Numbered from the stretch's first letter, positions 23,273 to 31,239 are shown. The stretch: DNA of 31,239 bases from VGBK01 sp964548475 (GCA_964548475.1 CAZJRF010000009.1:1-31239), one strand, 5' to 3'. Numbers and translations: made by a program. Notes: generated by a model from the letters alone, not told the origin.

Positions 23273-24322
23273 GTGGCAGACTCACCCGGCCGGCCGGGGA
23301 GTAGTGTCGTGCTGCCGATGACCGCTCCCTGGCGCTTCCTGGCCCAACCGCCCGACATCCCCGGGCTGGCCTTTCGCGGCTTTCGCGGCGAGGAGGACTT
23401 CCCGGCCATGCGGATCACCAAGAACACCGCCGAGATGGCCGACGGGGGGGATCAGCCGGCGAGCCTGGAGGATTTCGCCCACACCTATCGGCACCTGGAC
23501 AACTGCGACCCGGCGGCCGACGTGGTGATTGCCGAGATAGACGGAGAGATGGTGGCCTACGGGCGGGTGCATTGGTGGGAGGAGTACGCGGGGGCGCGGC
23601 GCTATCAGCCTTTCTGTTTCGTCTTGCCGGCGGTGCGGGGCCGGGGGATCGGGACGGCCATGCTGGCCCACAACGAGGCCCGCCTGCGGCAGATCGCCGC
23701 CGGCCATCCCGCCGGGGGCGAGCGCACCCTTGAGGTCTATCACGCCGATCAGGAGAGGAGAGCAGCGGCGCTCTACGCCGCTGTGGGCTACGTGCCCGTG
23801 CTCCATGGCGCGGAGATGGTGCGTCCCGATCTGGAGGACATCCCCGAGGCCCCGCTCCCGGAAGGGCTGGTGGTACGCACTCCCCGGGAGGACGAGATGC
23901 GCAAGGTGTGGGAGGCCGAGGTGGAGGCCTTCCGGGACCACCTGGGAGCGGCCCCGTCCACCGAGACCGACTACCGGGCCTTCCTCGACTTCCAGTACAA
24001 CGATCCGACCCTGTGGCGGATCGGGTGGGACGGCGACGAGGTAGCGGGCCAGGTGCGGAGTTTCATCAACGGCCCGGAGAACGAGGCCATGGGACGGCGG
24101 CGGGGATACACCGAGAGCATCTCGGTGCGGCGGCCCTACCGGCGGCGGGGCCTGGCCCGGGCGCTGATCTGCCAGAGCCTCCACGCCGTGAAAAAGCGCG
24201 GGATGGAGGAGGCGGCGCTGGGGGTGCTCACGGAGAACTTGCACGGTGCCTTCCGCCTGTACGAGGGCGTCGGCTTCCGGGTGGTGCAGAGCTGGAGCAC
24301 ACTGCGCAAGCCGCTCGATTGA
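23273..24322 (+). CDS. Protein with two GNAT acetyltransferase domains
   Basis: A 349-residue protein with two acetyl-CoA-binding GNAT folds. The first (about 27-180) has the pyrophosphate loop PAVRGRGIGTAML; the second (about 195-345) has VRRPYRRRGLARALI and the closing NLHGAFRLYEGVGFRVVQ. Two-domain GNAT proteins include mycothiol synthase MshD, which is plausible in an actinobacterium, but the signature is too generic to assign it. The GTG at 23273 has AGGAGG only 3 bases upstream; an ATG 15 codons later (23318) is the main alternative. It faces the same way as the aminotransferase gene, which has its own -10 box in the 135-base gap, so a shared operon is uncertain. Confidence 0.82.
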   Translation: MADSPGRPGSSVVLPMTAPWRFLAQPPDIPGLAFRGFRGEEDFPAMRITKNTAEMADGGDQPASLEDFAHTYRHLDNCDPAADVVIAEIDGEMVAYGRVHWWEEYAGARRYQPFCFVLPAVRGRGIGTAMLAHNEARLRQIAAGHPAGGERTLEVYHADQERRAAALYAAVGYVPVLHGAEMVRPDLEDIPEAPLPEGLVVRTPREDEMRKVWEAEVEAFRDHLGAAPSTETDYRAFLDFQYNDPTLWRIGWDGDEVAGQVRSFINGPENEAMGRRRGYTESISVRRPYRRRGLARALICQSLHAVKKRGMEEAALGVLTENLHGAFRLYEGVGFRVVQSWSTLRKPLD

Positions 24323-24362
24323 GCAGCGGTCCCGGCCCCGGGACGGCCGGACCACGGCCCGA

Positions 24363-24368
24363 TACAAT
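24363..24368 (+). promoter_or_regulatory. -10 box TACAAT upstream of the aminotransferase gene
   Basis: TACAAT is near the sigma-70 consensus and unusually AT-rich for this region. It would give a leader of about 80 bases before the ATG at 24458. No clear -35. Confidence 0.45.
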
Positions 24369-24457
24369 CGTTGGCAGCTTGCGGGCAGGCCGTGAGTGAT
24401 CGTGCCCCCACCGGGCGCGGCCGGCGGCCGGCCCACGGATGCGAGGAGCGTGAGGTT

Positions 24458-25660
24458 ATGTTGGCGCTGTCCAAGCGCGCGGAGACTCTGGGCACCGAGA
24501 ACGCCTTCGTGGTGCTGGCCGAGGTGGCGGAGCTGGTGGCCAAGGGCGGGGACGTGGTCTCGTTCTGCATCGGCCAGCCCGACTTCTTGACGCCGGAGCA
24601 CATCCGGGAGGCAGCGATCCGGGCGATCAACGAGGGGAAGCACGGCTACACGCCTTCGCCGGGGATCCCCGAGCTGCGCCGGGCGGTGGCCGACTACTTC
24701 ACGGCTACCCGCGGGGTGGCGGTGGAGCCGGAGGAGGTGGTCTGCGCCTGCGGCGGGAAGCCGTTCATCGGCTACGCGATCTTGTCGACGACCGACTACG
24801 GGGCGGGCCACGAGGTGATCTACCCGAACCCGGGCTTCCCCATCTACGGGTCGCAGGTGGTGGCCTGTGGGGCGAAGCCGGTGCCGCTGAACCTGCGGGA
24901 GTCCCGGGAGTTCAACTTCGACCCGGAGGAACTGCGGTCCAAGGTCAATGAGAACACCCGCCTGCTGATCCTGTGCAGCCCGCACAACCCCACGGGTTCG
25001 ATCATGAGCCGGGCCGACATGGAGGCAGTGGCGGAGATCGTCGCCTCGTACCCCGACTTGTGGGTCTTCGCGGACGAGGTGTACTCGCTGCTGGTGTACG
25101 ACGGCGAGTTCATCAGCATGGCGAGCCTACCGGGGATGCGGGAGCGGACGATCATCGTGGACACCGCCTCCAAGACCTACGCGATGACCGGGTGGCGGAT
25201 CGGCTACGCAGCCAACCGGCGGCTGGCGCCGGTGTTCACCAAGTGGATCACCAACACCGACTCCTGCCCGCCGCATGCCAACCAGTGGGCGGTGGTGGAG
25301 GCGCTCACCGCCTCCCAGGAACCCTCAGAGAAGATGCGTGATGTGTTCCGACAGCGCCGGGACCGCATCGTGGAGGGCCTCAACCGCATTGAGGGGTTCC
25401 GCTGCCTGCTCCCGGGCGGGGCGTTCTACGTGTGGCCCAACGTGACCGAGGCCTGCCGGATGGTGGGGGCGGCCGACAGTGAGGAGCTCCGCAAGCGTCT
25501 CCTTTACGAGGCGGGGGTCGCAGTCCTGGCCGACAACCATTTCGGCACCCACGTGGCCGGCGACGGGGAGCACGTCCGCTTTTCCTACGCCTCTTCCTTT
25601 GAAGCCATCGACGAGGGCCTCGAACGCGTCGCCGAGTTCATGGCCAAGAGCAAGCGGTGA
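24458..25660 (+). CDS. Pyridoxal-phosphate aminotransferase, class I (aspartate aminotransferase-like)
   Basis: A cytoplasmic PLP enzyme of 400 residues, the normal size for class I aminotransferases. The cofactor lysine is Lys239 in DTASKTYAMTGWRIGY; Asn177 in HNPTG, Asp206 and Tyr209 in FADEVY also contact PLP, and HVRFSYASS near the C-terminus carries the substrate-carboxylate Arg. The opening SFCIGQPDFLTPEHI and GYTPSPGIPELR match subgroup I-gamma enzymes, which cover aspartate, alanine and prephenate or N-succinyl substrates, so the amino-acid specificity is not assigned. The ATG at 24458 has GAGGAG 9 bases upstream and a nearer GAGG at 24452-24455. It ends 22 bases before a convergent membrane protein gene. 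Confidence 0.93.
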   Translation: MLALSKRAETLGTENAFVVLAEVAELVAKGGDVVSFCIGQPDFLTPEHIREAAIRAINEGKHGYTPSPGIPELRRAVADYFTATRGVAVEPEEVVCACGGKPFIGYAILSTTDYGAGHEVIYPNPGFPIYGSQVVACGAKPVPLNLRESREFNFDPEELRSKVNENTRLLILCSPHNPTGSIMSRADMEAVAEIVASYPDLWVFADEVYSLLVYDGEFISMASLPGMRERTIIVDTASKTYAMTGWRIGYAANRRLAPVFTKWITNTDSCPPHANQWAVVEALTASQEPSEKMRDVFRQRRDRIVEGLNRIEGFRCLLPGGAFYVWPNVTEACRMVGAADSEELRKRLLYEAGVAVLADNHFGTHVAGDGEHVRFSYASSFEAIDEGLERVAEFMAKSKR

Positions 25661-25682
25661 GGCGGGCCCCGACCGGCTGCGG

Positions 25683-27632
25683 CTAGCCGCGGGTGGGGGG
25701 ATCCCGGCTCGTGGCGCCTGCGTCGGCAACCCAGGCCGTCCAACGTTCCCCGTCCCAGTAGCGGTGCTGGTGGCGGCCGGTGGGGTCGGGGTACCAGTCG
25801 GCCGGGGCGCTGGGGACGGTGGCGTCACCCTCCGGCGGGGACGTGCCTCCGGCCCCATCACCCCCGGAGGTGCCGGAGACCGCCTCTGCCGGGGCGCCGG
25901 CGCCCGGCCCGCCTTCGGTCGCCGGAGCCGGTGGGCGGGTCTTGCGCACCACGTACCAGCGCAGCCCGCAGACGAAGACGACGAAGGCGCCCACTACCCC
26001 CAGGAAGAAGCGGACGTTGGTGGTGCCGAGAGCGGAGGCCAGGTCGCCGCCGGGGTTGATCAGGGTGTGCCAGAACGCGAAGCCGGTTCCCACCAGGGCG
26101 ACGAACCACCACAGGCGGTGCCGACGGGACAGGTAGCGGCCGGCAGTGCCGGGCAGGGTGAGCATCTCCAGGAAGAGGTTCTCCACTGCCACCGCGAACA
26201 CCAGCAGCAGCAGGGCCTGGATCCCTCCGACGGCCCCGCCCAGCCAGCCGGGCAGATCGAGGCGTTGGAGGATTGAAGTGGGGATCGTCAGCAGCCAGGC
26301 GGCCGCTCCCACCGCCAGCAGGGTGAGCGCCCCCGCCCCGACGATCCGGGCACCACGCGGCGGCGCCAGGGCGGTCTCGTCGACCTCGAGTGCCTCGGGC
26401 CGGCCGAAGAGGAGGCCGGGGACCACGGAGAAGGCGCGCGAGAAGGTTGTCGACGCCACGGCCGTGATCAGGTTGGCCGGATGGAGTTCGAGGCGAGTGG
26501 GGATCCGCCGGCGGCGGGCAGCGGCGCGCTTGGCGAGGTCGGCCGAGATGCCGACCAGGCCGCACGCGACCGCCAGGGCCACGAACAGACAGAACCCGGT
26601 CACGCTGAAGGGGTGCCATCCCGGTTCCAGGAAGGAGAACACGAGCCCGTAGACGGCCACGATGCCGGCCAGGCGCGCCCGGTCGAGGCGCCGGCCCGTG
26701 CCCAGCCGGGTGCCCAGGGCGGCATCCAGGCGACGCTGGAGCCCGGCCAGCCAGCGGGCCGGCCCGACCACGCGCTGGAGCAGGGCCTCATGCTTAGCCA
26801 GGGTGTCGTCGAGGACCTCGGAGGCGACGACGAAGGCCAACATGGCCAGGGCGGCCAGCAGCAGGTTGGAGCCGATCACCGCCGGGTCGGTGGAGATGTC
26901 GGTGGGGGTGGGGATGTGGGTGGTCAGTTCCGGCTCGAGCAGCCCGGGCGGCCGGAAACCACCCACGGGGAGGCCCAGGGCCTCGGCAAGGCGCCGGTCG
27001 AGCACGCGGGCCAGGTTCACTGCGTCGGCAATCGGGTCTCCGTCCCCGTCGTGGGTGACCGCGACCACCAGCAGGTAGTCGCCGCGCCGAGCCAGGGCTA
27101 CCACGAGGTGGGTGCGTTCCTCGGTCGGCTGGATGCTTGCCGGCTCGCGCACGGCGCCGTCGTTCGCCGTTATCCAGCAGGCAAAGGACGAGTCGCCGAG
27201 GCCGGCAGTGTCGAGCACCCCCCAGGTGCCCGACGTGCCGAAGGGGGGCACCGAATCGGCCACCGTCTGGACCACATCCACCTCGTCGGTGAACCAGCTA
27301 TCGAACTCCTCCTGCTCGACCGGGGTGAGCGGGCCGATGAAGAGGGACTCAACCACCTCGGTCCCGGCGGCGTCGGCAAACACCCGGTGCTGGTGGATCG
27401 AGGCCCCCCCGGCCCGGCCGGCCAGCTCGGCGAGCAGGCCCCCGATGGTGAACAGGTCGGCGGTCTCTCCGAACCCGGAGGGCAGGTCCCCCGGGCGCAG
27501 GCCGACCCCGGCCAGGTCGGGGTCGGTGGCGTTCTCCTGAGCCGCTGCCGCCGGGGCGGAGAGCAAGAAGACGGTGCTCAACAGGAACGCCAATGTCACC
27601 ACTCCGGCCGACACCGAGCACCGGCGCTTCAT
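25683..27632 (-). CDS. Large multi-pass membrane protein with extracellular N-domain and C-terminal DUF2510-like motif
   Basis: A 649-residue protein of unknown function. Residues 1-32 are a signal peptide (VVTLAFLLSTVFLLSAPAAAA). An extracellular domain at about 33-240 follows, with GLRPGDLPSGFGE and a single Cys152. Then come about seven or eight membrane helices: 252-271, 320-336, 343-364, 388-408 (weak), 430-450, 465-492, 507-525 and 541-561. The arrangement resembles actinobacterial FGLLP-motif membrane proteins, from memory only. A Pro/Gly/Ser linker leads to ADWYPDPTGRHQHRYWDGERWT (611-632), the DUF2510 pattern, which should lie in the cytoplasm. AAGGAGG ends 4 bases before the ATG; the longer frame to 27707 is not used. 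It is divergent from the RsfS-like gene, with 91 bases between starts. Confidence 0.75.
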   Translation of the reverse strand: MKRRCSVSAGVVTLAFLLSTVFLLSAPAAAAQENATDPDLAGVGLRPGDLPSGFGETADLFTIGGLLAELAGRAGGASIHQHRVFADAAGTEVVESLFIGPLTPVEQEEFDSWFTDEVDVVQTVADSVPPFGTSGTWGVLDTAGLGDSSFACWITANDGAVREPASIQPTEERTHLVVALARRGDYLLVVAVTHDGDGDPIADAVNLARVLDRRLAEALGLPVGGFRPPGLLEPELTTHIPTPTDISTDPAVIGSNLLLAALAMLAFVVASEVLDDTLAKHEALLQRVVGPARWLAGLQRRLDAALGTRLGTGRRLDRARLAGIVAVYGLVFSFLEPGWHPFSVTGFCLFVALAVACGLVGISADLAKRAAARRRRIPTRLELHPANLITAVASTTFSRAFSVVPGLLFGRPEALEVDETALAPPRGARIVGAGALTLLAVGAAAWLLTIPTSILQRLDLPGWLGGAVGGIQALLLLVFAVAVENLFLEMLTLPGTAGRYLSRRHRLWWFVALVGTGFAFWHTLINPGGDLASALGTTNVRFFLGVVGAFVVFVCGLRWYVVRKTRPPAPATEGGPGAGAPAEAVSGTSGGDGAGGTSPPEGDATVPSAPADWYPDPTGRHQHRYWDGERWTAWVADAGATSRDPPTRG

Positions 27633-27711
27633 GCTGCCTCCTTCGGAATGCAGGTTACGCGCCGCGACGTCTGAAATCCGGCCTCCTGGGCCTTCGGGAA
27701 CGGGCACCGGC

Positions 27712-27717
27712 TAGGCT
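27712..27717 (+). promoter_or_regulatory. -10 box TAGGCT for leaderless RsfS-like gene
   Basis: TAGGCT fits TANNNT, followed by 6 bases and the ATG at 27724, without a Shine-Dalgarno. Confidence 0.5.
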
Positions 27718-27723
27718 GCGCGA

Positions 27724-28125
27724 ATGGCGATCACTGCTGGCTCCCAGACGTCCGCTTACCGGTTCCACCAGGTACTCGAGGCCTGTGCTCCCTACGTGGC
27801 CGGAGTCTTCGACCTCTCCGATCGGGGCGGGCCCGAGTGCACTGTCGTGGTCAAGGGACGGTCGGCCACCCACGTGCGGAAGCTGGCCCGCCGGGTGGCA
27901 GGCTTGCTCGACACCGGCGCCGAGGGGGAGGCGCCCGACGGCAGCGAGCCCTGGCTGGTGATCGACGGAGGCGACGTGGTCGCCCATCTGCTCACCGACG
28001 CCGCCCTGCATCGCTACGGGCTGGTGGAGTGGTTCGGATCCCTGTCGGGGACGCCCGACGACGTGTTTGTGGTGGCCATGCTCGAGCGTCTGCGCGATCT
28101 GCAGGAGGGCCGCCGCACCGCCTAG
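27724..28125 (+). CDS. Divergent RsfS (ribosomal silencing factor) family protein
   Basis: A 133-residue protein that resembles RsfS/DUF143, which binds ribosomal protein L14 and blocks subunit joining in starvation. Matching segments are CTVVVKGRSATHVRKLARRV (39-58), where the family has FVIATGNSxxQVxAIAxxV, and WLVIDGGDVVAHLL (77-90), where the family has WxLLDYGDVVVHxF, then RYGLVEWFG for YDLExLW. Length fits. The N-terminal DIVVLDV strand is poorly kept (VAGVFDLSD). RsfS is normally next to nadD; here it stands alone, so this may be a paralogue with another role. The start is a leaderless ATG. It ends 21 bases from the convergent tadC stop. Confidence 0.62.
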   Translation: MAITAGSQTSAYRFHQVLEACAPYVAGVFDLSDRGGPECTVVVKGRSATHVRKLARRVAGLLDTGAEGEAPDGSEPWLVIDGGDVVAHLLTDAALHRYGLVEWFGSLSGTPDDVFVVAMLERLRDLQEGRRTA

Positions 28126-28146
28126 CGGGGGGCGCCGGCGGAGGGT

Positions 28147-29097
28147 CTAACCACCGATGGTCTCAATGATGCGGATGGCCGCGGGGACCAGCAGCACCAC
28201 GAACAGGGATGGGAATATGCAGAGGATCAGCGGGAAGACGATCTTCACCGGAATCTTGAGGGCTTTCTCCTCGGCGCGCTGACGCCGGATGACGCGCAGC
28301 TCCTTGGACTGCACCCGCAGCACCTGGGCGATGGGGAGGCCGTACTCTTCGGCCTGGTTCACCGCGAACACGAAGTGACGCAACTCTTCGACGTCGGTGC
28401 GCTCGACCAGGTTGCGGAAAGCCTGTTTGCGGGGTATACCGATGGCGATCTCCTGCAGAGTGCGGGCCAGTTCGTCCACCAGCGGGCCCGTCCCCGTCTG
28501 CACTACCCGGCCCAAAGCGGCATCGAAGCCCAGGCCGGCCTCGACGCTGATGGACATCTGATCGAGGGCGTCGGGGAGCGCGATCTGGATGGCCTGCTGG
28601 CGGCTCTTTCCCTTGATCCCCAGGGACAGGTCGGGGAATCGGTAGGCGACGACGGTGAGCAGCGGGATCAGCACGTAGCGGGCCACCGTCATGGGCAGGC
28701 CGGCCCCGGCCGCCGGCAGGCGCAGGACCAGCATCGCTCCGAAGAGCAGAGCGCCGATGCCCAGCAGCAGCTTGAGAGACAGCACGCGATTCACCTGCCA
28801 GGAGGCCGGTGAGCCGGCCAGGCGCAAGCGTTGTTCCAGCGACTTGACCCAGCTGCCCGGGGTGAGCTTGCGTACCCCCCGCCCCATCGTCTGTAGCAGG
28901 GGCCGCAGGACGCGCTGGGACGGCGGTTCCTCCAACCGGAGCTGGTGCTCATCCACCGCCCGCCGATCATCTCCCTCCAGAGAATCACGCGACGATCGCC
29001 GCTTGCGGCGGCCGATGCCGAAGATGCCCCACACCAGCATGGGCAACGCCGTGGCTACTGCCGCCGAGGCGAGAATCACGGTGAGGGGGGCGTCCAT
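28147..29097 (-). CDS. tadC: TadC-like type II secretion F-domain protein of the Tad/Flp pilus
   Basis: A 316-residue inner-membrane platform protein that works with TadB and the CpaF/TadA ATPase in building Flp pili. An N-terminal helix (about 6-25) and further helices near 109-129 and 135-154 lead to the T2SS F domain, with ALPDALDQMSISVEAGLGFDAALGRV at about 177-202. Paired C-terminal helices end in FPLILCIFPSLFVVLLVPA. The ATG at 29097 lies 5 bases after AGGAG, which overlaps the stop of the upstream gene; only 8 bases separate the two genes. The frame extending to 29205 is a run-in over the upstream gene. Order and spacing show one operon with cpaF and the VWA-TadB fusion. Confidence 0.9.
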   Translation of the reverse strand: MDAPLTVILASAAVATALPMLVWGIFGIGRRKRRSSRDSLEGDDRRAVDEHQLRLEEPPSQRVLRPLLQTMGRGVRKLTPGSWVKSLEQRLRLAGSPASWQVNRVLSLKLLLGIGALLFGAMLVLRLPAAGAGLPMTVARYVLIPLLTVVAYRFPDLSLGIKGKSRQQAIQIALPDALDQMSISVEAGLGFDAALGRVVQTGTGPLVDELARTLQEIAIGIPRKQAFRNLVERTDVEELRHFVFAVNQAEEYGLPIAQVLRVQSKELRVIRRQRAEEKALKIPVKIVFPLILCIFPSLFVVLLVPAAIRIIETIGG

Positions 29098-29105
29098 GGG
29101 TGCTC

Positions 29106-31073
29106 CTAGAACTTCAGGCGGATGAGACGGCGGATCCAGAACACGCCGGCCAGCATGAGCATGCCCCCGACGGCGACCGACACCTTCCCCATGGTGCTGG
29201 TCCACAGCGGGGCGATGTACTCGGGGGCCATCATGAGGATGAACGCGGTGAGGGCGAAGGGGATGGCGATGAGGATGTAGGCGGAGATGCGGCCCTCGGC
29301 GCTGAGTGCCTTGATCTGGCGGCGAATCTGGTTGCGCTCGCGAATGGTCTGGCCGACCGTGTCGAGGATCTCGGCCAGGTCGCCGCCGACGGACCGTTGG
29401 ATATCGATAGCCTGCACCACCCAGCGGAAGTCGTCGCTGTCCATGCGGTCTGCCAGGGCGTGCAGCGCCTCCACCAGGTCGCGCCCCAGCCGAGTCTCCA
29501 TGATGATCCTGCCGAACTCCTCGCCGGTGGGGGCGACCGCTTCGGCGGAGATGTTGTTCATCGACTGCAGCAATCCGTAGCCGGCCCGCATGCTCCCGGC
29601 GAGCAATTGCAGGGTGCCGTCTAACTGTGCGGCAAAGGCGTCGCGACGCTTCCGCCGGGTCCGGTTGACCAGTAGGCGGGGTATCAGCAGGCCCAGGCCG
29701 GCGAAGATCAGGGCGCCGGGCAGCCGGAAAACCAGCGTGCCGACTGCGGCGGCGGCAGCGCCGGTCGCCATTGAGAGGATCACGAATTCCCCCGCGGCCA
29801 GGCGGATTCCGGCGCCGTCCAGTGCCCGGCTAAGACCCGATCGCCGGCCGGTTCGGGTGAGGGCGGCCTCGGCGGTGCCTTTGGCCCGGTTGGTGATACG
29901 GGTGAGCAGCCCGCCGGAGGGGGCGAAGCGGTCGCGCACCGCGCTGACCCACTGGTTTCTGGGACGATCCTTGGGCCACAGGGCCAGAACCAGCACGGTG
30001 AGTAGGGCCAATCCCAGGGTGGCCAGGCCCACGGGGAGCACCCAGGGGGCACCGAACAGGCCGGGCCCGGAAGCGACGTACGGCTCCGGGGGTGGCGGCG
30101 GCAGGGTGGTGGTGGTCACCGACCCGGCCCCCTGGCCGGGCCGGGTGGTGGTCGTAGCCGGGACGGTGGTGGTAGTAGTGGTGGGGGGCCGGGTCCCCGG
30201 CAGAGTGATTGAGGCGGTGGCGGCGGCGCTCACCCCCCGATGGGAGATGGTGATCGAGAGGTCGGTCGGGCCACCGCTGGCCGACGTGTAGCCGATCACC
30301 AGCTGGTTCACCAGGTCGGAGGCGATCAGGTCGTACATGGCGGCGAGCGCGGCCGGATCCTCCGCGGAGACGACCCGCCCGGCTCCCACCTCGGCCAGTG
30401 CCTCCAGGGAGGCAGGGTCGCTCTCATCGGTTTGCAGTTCCACCGCGTAGAAGCGCACGTCGGAGGCACGGAGGTGATCCACTGCCTCCAATAGGGTCAG
30501 GTTGCTGGCCGTGTCCCCCCCATCGGAGAGCAGCACGACGAACGGTCGGCCCTGGCCGGCAGCGGCCAGGGCGTCCACGGCGGCAACGACCGCGTCGTAC
30601 AGGGCCGTCTCGCCGGCGGCTTCCAGTCTGCGGAGGTCGGTGGCCGCGTCGCTCGGGTTGTCGGAGAACTCCCCGGCAGGCAGGGGGGTGGCGGCAAAGC
30701 CCATGACCGCGGTGCGGGTGGTGGGGGGCAGGGCCTCCAGGAATCCGGCGGCGGCCTCCTTGGCCGCCTCGAGGGCCGGTCCGCGCATGCTGCCCGAGAT
30801 ATCTACCACCAGGAGGACCTGCAGGGGCTCGGCGGCCAGCAGGCCGACCCTCGCCGGGCGGGTGCTCCCGTTCTCCAGCAGCACCACCGAGTCGGGGATG
30901 GCTCCGTAGAGACTGGGGGGCGGGGTGACCAGGACTTCGACCACCGGGAAGGACCGGGCATCCACCGCCTCGATGCGCAGTTCGGTGGCCTCCTGAGCTC
31001 CGGCTCCCGCGACGACGAGGACGGCGGCAAGCACGCCGGCGGCCAGAGCGGCGGGCCCCCGGCGGCTGCTCAT
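29106..31073 (-). CDS. Fusion of von Willebrand factor A domain to TadB-like pilus platform protein
   Basis: A 655-residue two-part protein. After a signal peptide or anchor (8-26) comes an extracellular VWA domain, about 80-258, with a complete MIDAS metal site: DISGS at 91-95, Thr156 in GETALYD and Asp184 in LLSDGGD. A beta-rich segment and a Thr/Pro linker (about 292-332, TTTTTTVPATTTT) follow. A membrane helix at about 342-366 crosses to the cytoplasm, and then the TadB-like part: helices near 428-466, the T2SS F domain with LDGTLQLLAGSMRAGYGLLQSM (485-506) and two closing helices. TadB is normally about 300 residues without a VWA domain. The start overlaps the cpaF stop as ATGA. It may let the pilus base bind surface or matrix ligands, or organise assembly; this is inference. 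Confidence 0.9.
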   Translation of the reverse strand: MSSRRGPAALAAGVLAAVLVVAGAGAQEATELRIEAVDARSFPVVEVLVTPPPSLYGAIPDSVVLLENGSTRPARVGLLAAEPLQVLLVVDISGSMRGPALEAAKEAAAGFLEALPPTTRTAVMGFAATPLPAGEFSDNPSDAATDLRRLEAAGETALYDAVVAAVDALAAAGQGRPFVVLLSDGGDTASNLTLLEAVDHLRASDVRFYAVELQTDESDPASLEALAEVGAGRVVSAEDPAALAAMYDLIASDLVNQLVIGYTSASGGPTDLSITISHRGVSAAATASITLPGTRPPTTTTTTVPATTTTRPGQGAGSVTTTTLPPPPPEPYVASGPGLFGAPWVLPVGLATLGLALLTVLVLALWPKDRPRNQWVSAVRDRFAPSGGLLTRITNRAKGTAEAALTRTGRRSGLSRALDGAGIRLAAGEFVILSMATGAAAAAVGTLVFRLPGALIFAGLGLLIPRLLVNRTRRKRRDAFAAQLDGTLQLLAGSMRAGYGLLQSMNNISAEAVAPTGEEFGRIIMETRLGRDLVEALHALADRMDSDDFRWVVQAIDIQRSVGGDLAEILDTVGQTIRERNQIRRQIKALSAEGRISAYILIAIPFALTAFILMMAPEYIAPLWTSTMGKVSVAVGGMLMLAGVFWIRRLIRLKF

Positions 31074-31237
31074 CCTTGCCGCCCGGTCATTCCCTGGGAC
31101 AGCCGGTCGAAGGCGGCCCGGGGCAGGGTGACCCCCATCTCGGCCAGGCGGTCGGCGAACATGGGGCGGATGCCGGTGGGCCGGATTGCCCCGTTGACCT
31201 TGCCGTCGCCATCCCCGCCCGTCCCATACTCGAAGCG
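31070..31237 (-). CDS. cpaF: CpaF/TadA-like pilus assembly ATPase, C-terminal end only
   Basis: The last 55 residues of a gene cut by the window edge. RFEYGTGGDGDGKV followed by RPTGIRPMFADRLAEMGVTLP matches the C-terminal tail of CpaF/TadA secretion ATPases, which end in FxxTGxxPxFxxRLxxxGxxLP. The ATPase motifs lie outside the window. The stop overlaps the next start as ATGA, so it heads the Tad operon part seen here. Confidence 0.82.
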   Translation of the reverse strand, partial: RFEYGTGGDGDGKVNGAIRPTGIRPMFADRLAEMGVTLPRAAFDRLSQGMTGRQG

Positions 31238-31239
31238 GA

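Noticed and set aside
23282..24985. 567-codon minus-strand frame opposite the GNAT and aminotransferase genes
   Set aside because: Shadow frame: spans two real genes and their intergenic gap and has no recognisable motif.
28110..28141. CCGCCG/CGGCGG inverted repeat between the RsfS-like and tadC genes
   Set aside because: Six bp with a 20-base loop in very GC-rich sequence; expected by chance.

Overview
This window is GC-rich bacterial DNA, densely packed with genes. It most resembles an actinobacterium, possibly of the Acidimicrobiia, but that placement is inference. Support comes from frequent GTG starts, Thr/Pro-rich surface linkers with TTTT runs, a C-terminal DUF2510-type motif, a Tad/Flp pilus locus, and several genes with a TANNNT -10 box only 6-8 bases before the start codon and no Shine-Dalgarno, which is the leaderless arrangement common in Actinobacteria. 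No rRNA, tRNA, CRISPR array, insertion sequence or phage gene was recognised.

Layout. 1-3.1 kb (+): the 3' part of a GTP-type PEP carboxykinase and a Tm-1-like/UPF0261 protein. 3.1-5.3 kb: a secreted M23 peptidase (-) divergent from a Cys-patterned lipoprotein (+). 5.4-9.1 kb (-): a two-gene heterodimeric ABC exporter of the TM287/TM288 type. 9.2-11.5 kb: a cupin (-) and a lipoprotein M15 peptidase with Asp-rich repeats (+). 11.5-13.2 kb (-): a P-loop protein with an altered Walker A and a CarH-like cobalamin protein without a DNA-binding domain. 13.3-17.3 kb (+): an amidase, two aldo/keto reductases and a small membrane protein.

17.3-21.6 kb is the most interesting metabolic block. A three-gene operon (-) with ATGA overlaps encodes two 2-hydroxyacyl-CoA dehydratase/benzoyl-CoA reductase-type subunits and their ATP-driven [4Fe-4S] activator. 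A NifX-like protein and a flavodoxin are transcribed away from it (+). The divergent spacer holds a perfect 9-bp inverted repeat. This block implies oxygen-sensitive radical chemistry and so some anaerobic or microaerobic growth.

21.7-25.7 kb: a pirin-like protein coupled to a 57-residue membrane protein (-), methylglyoxal synthase (-), a double GNAT protein (+) and a class I aminotransferase (+). 25.7-28.1 kb: a large multi-pass membrane protein ending in a DUF2510-like motif (-) and an RsfS-like protein (+). 28.1-31.2 kb (-): a Tad pilus operon in the order cpaF (C-terminal end only), a von Willebrand A-TadB fusion, then tadC.

Most start codons were chosen from Shine-Dalgarno spacing, stop/start overlaps or leaderless -10 boxes; starts that remain uncertain are stated. 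All family assignments are from motif recognition by eye, without database searches.
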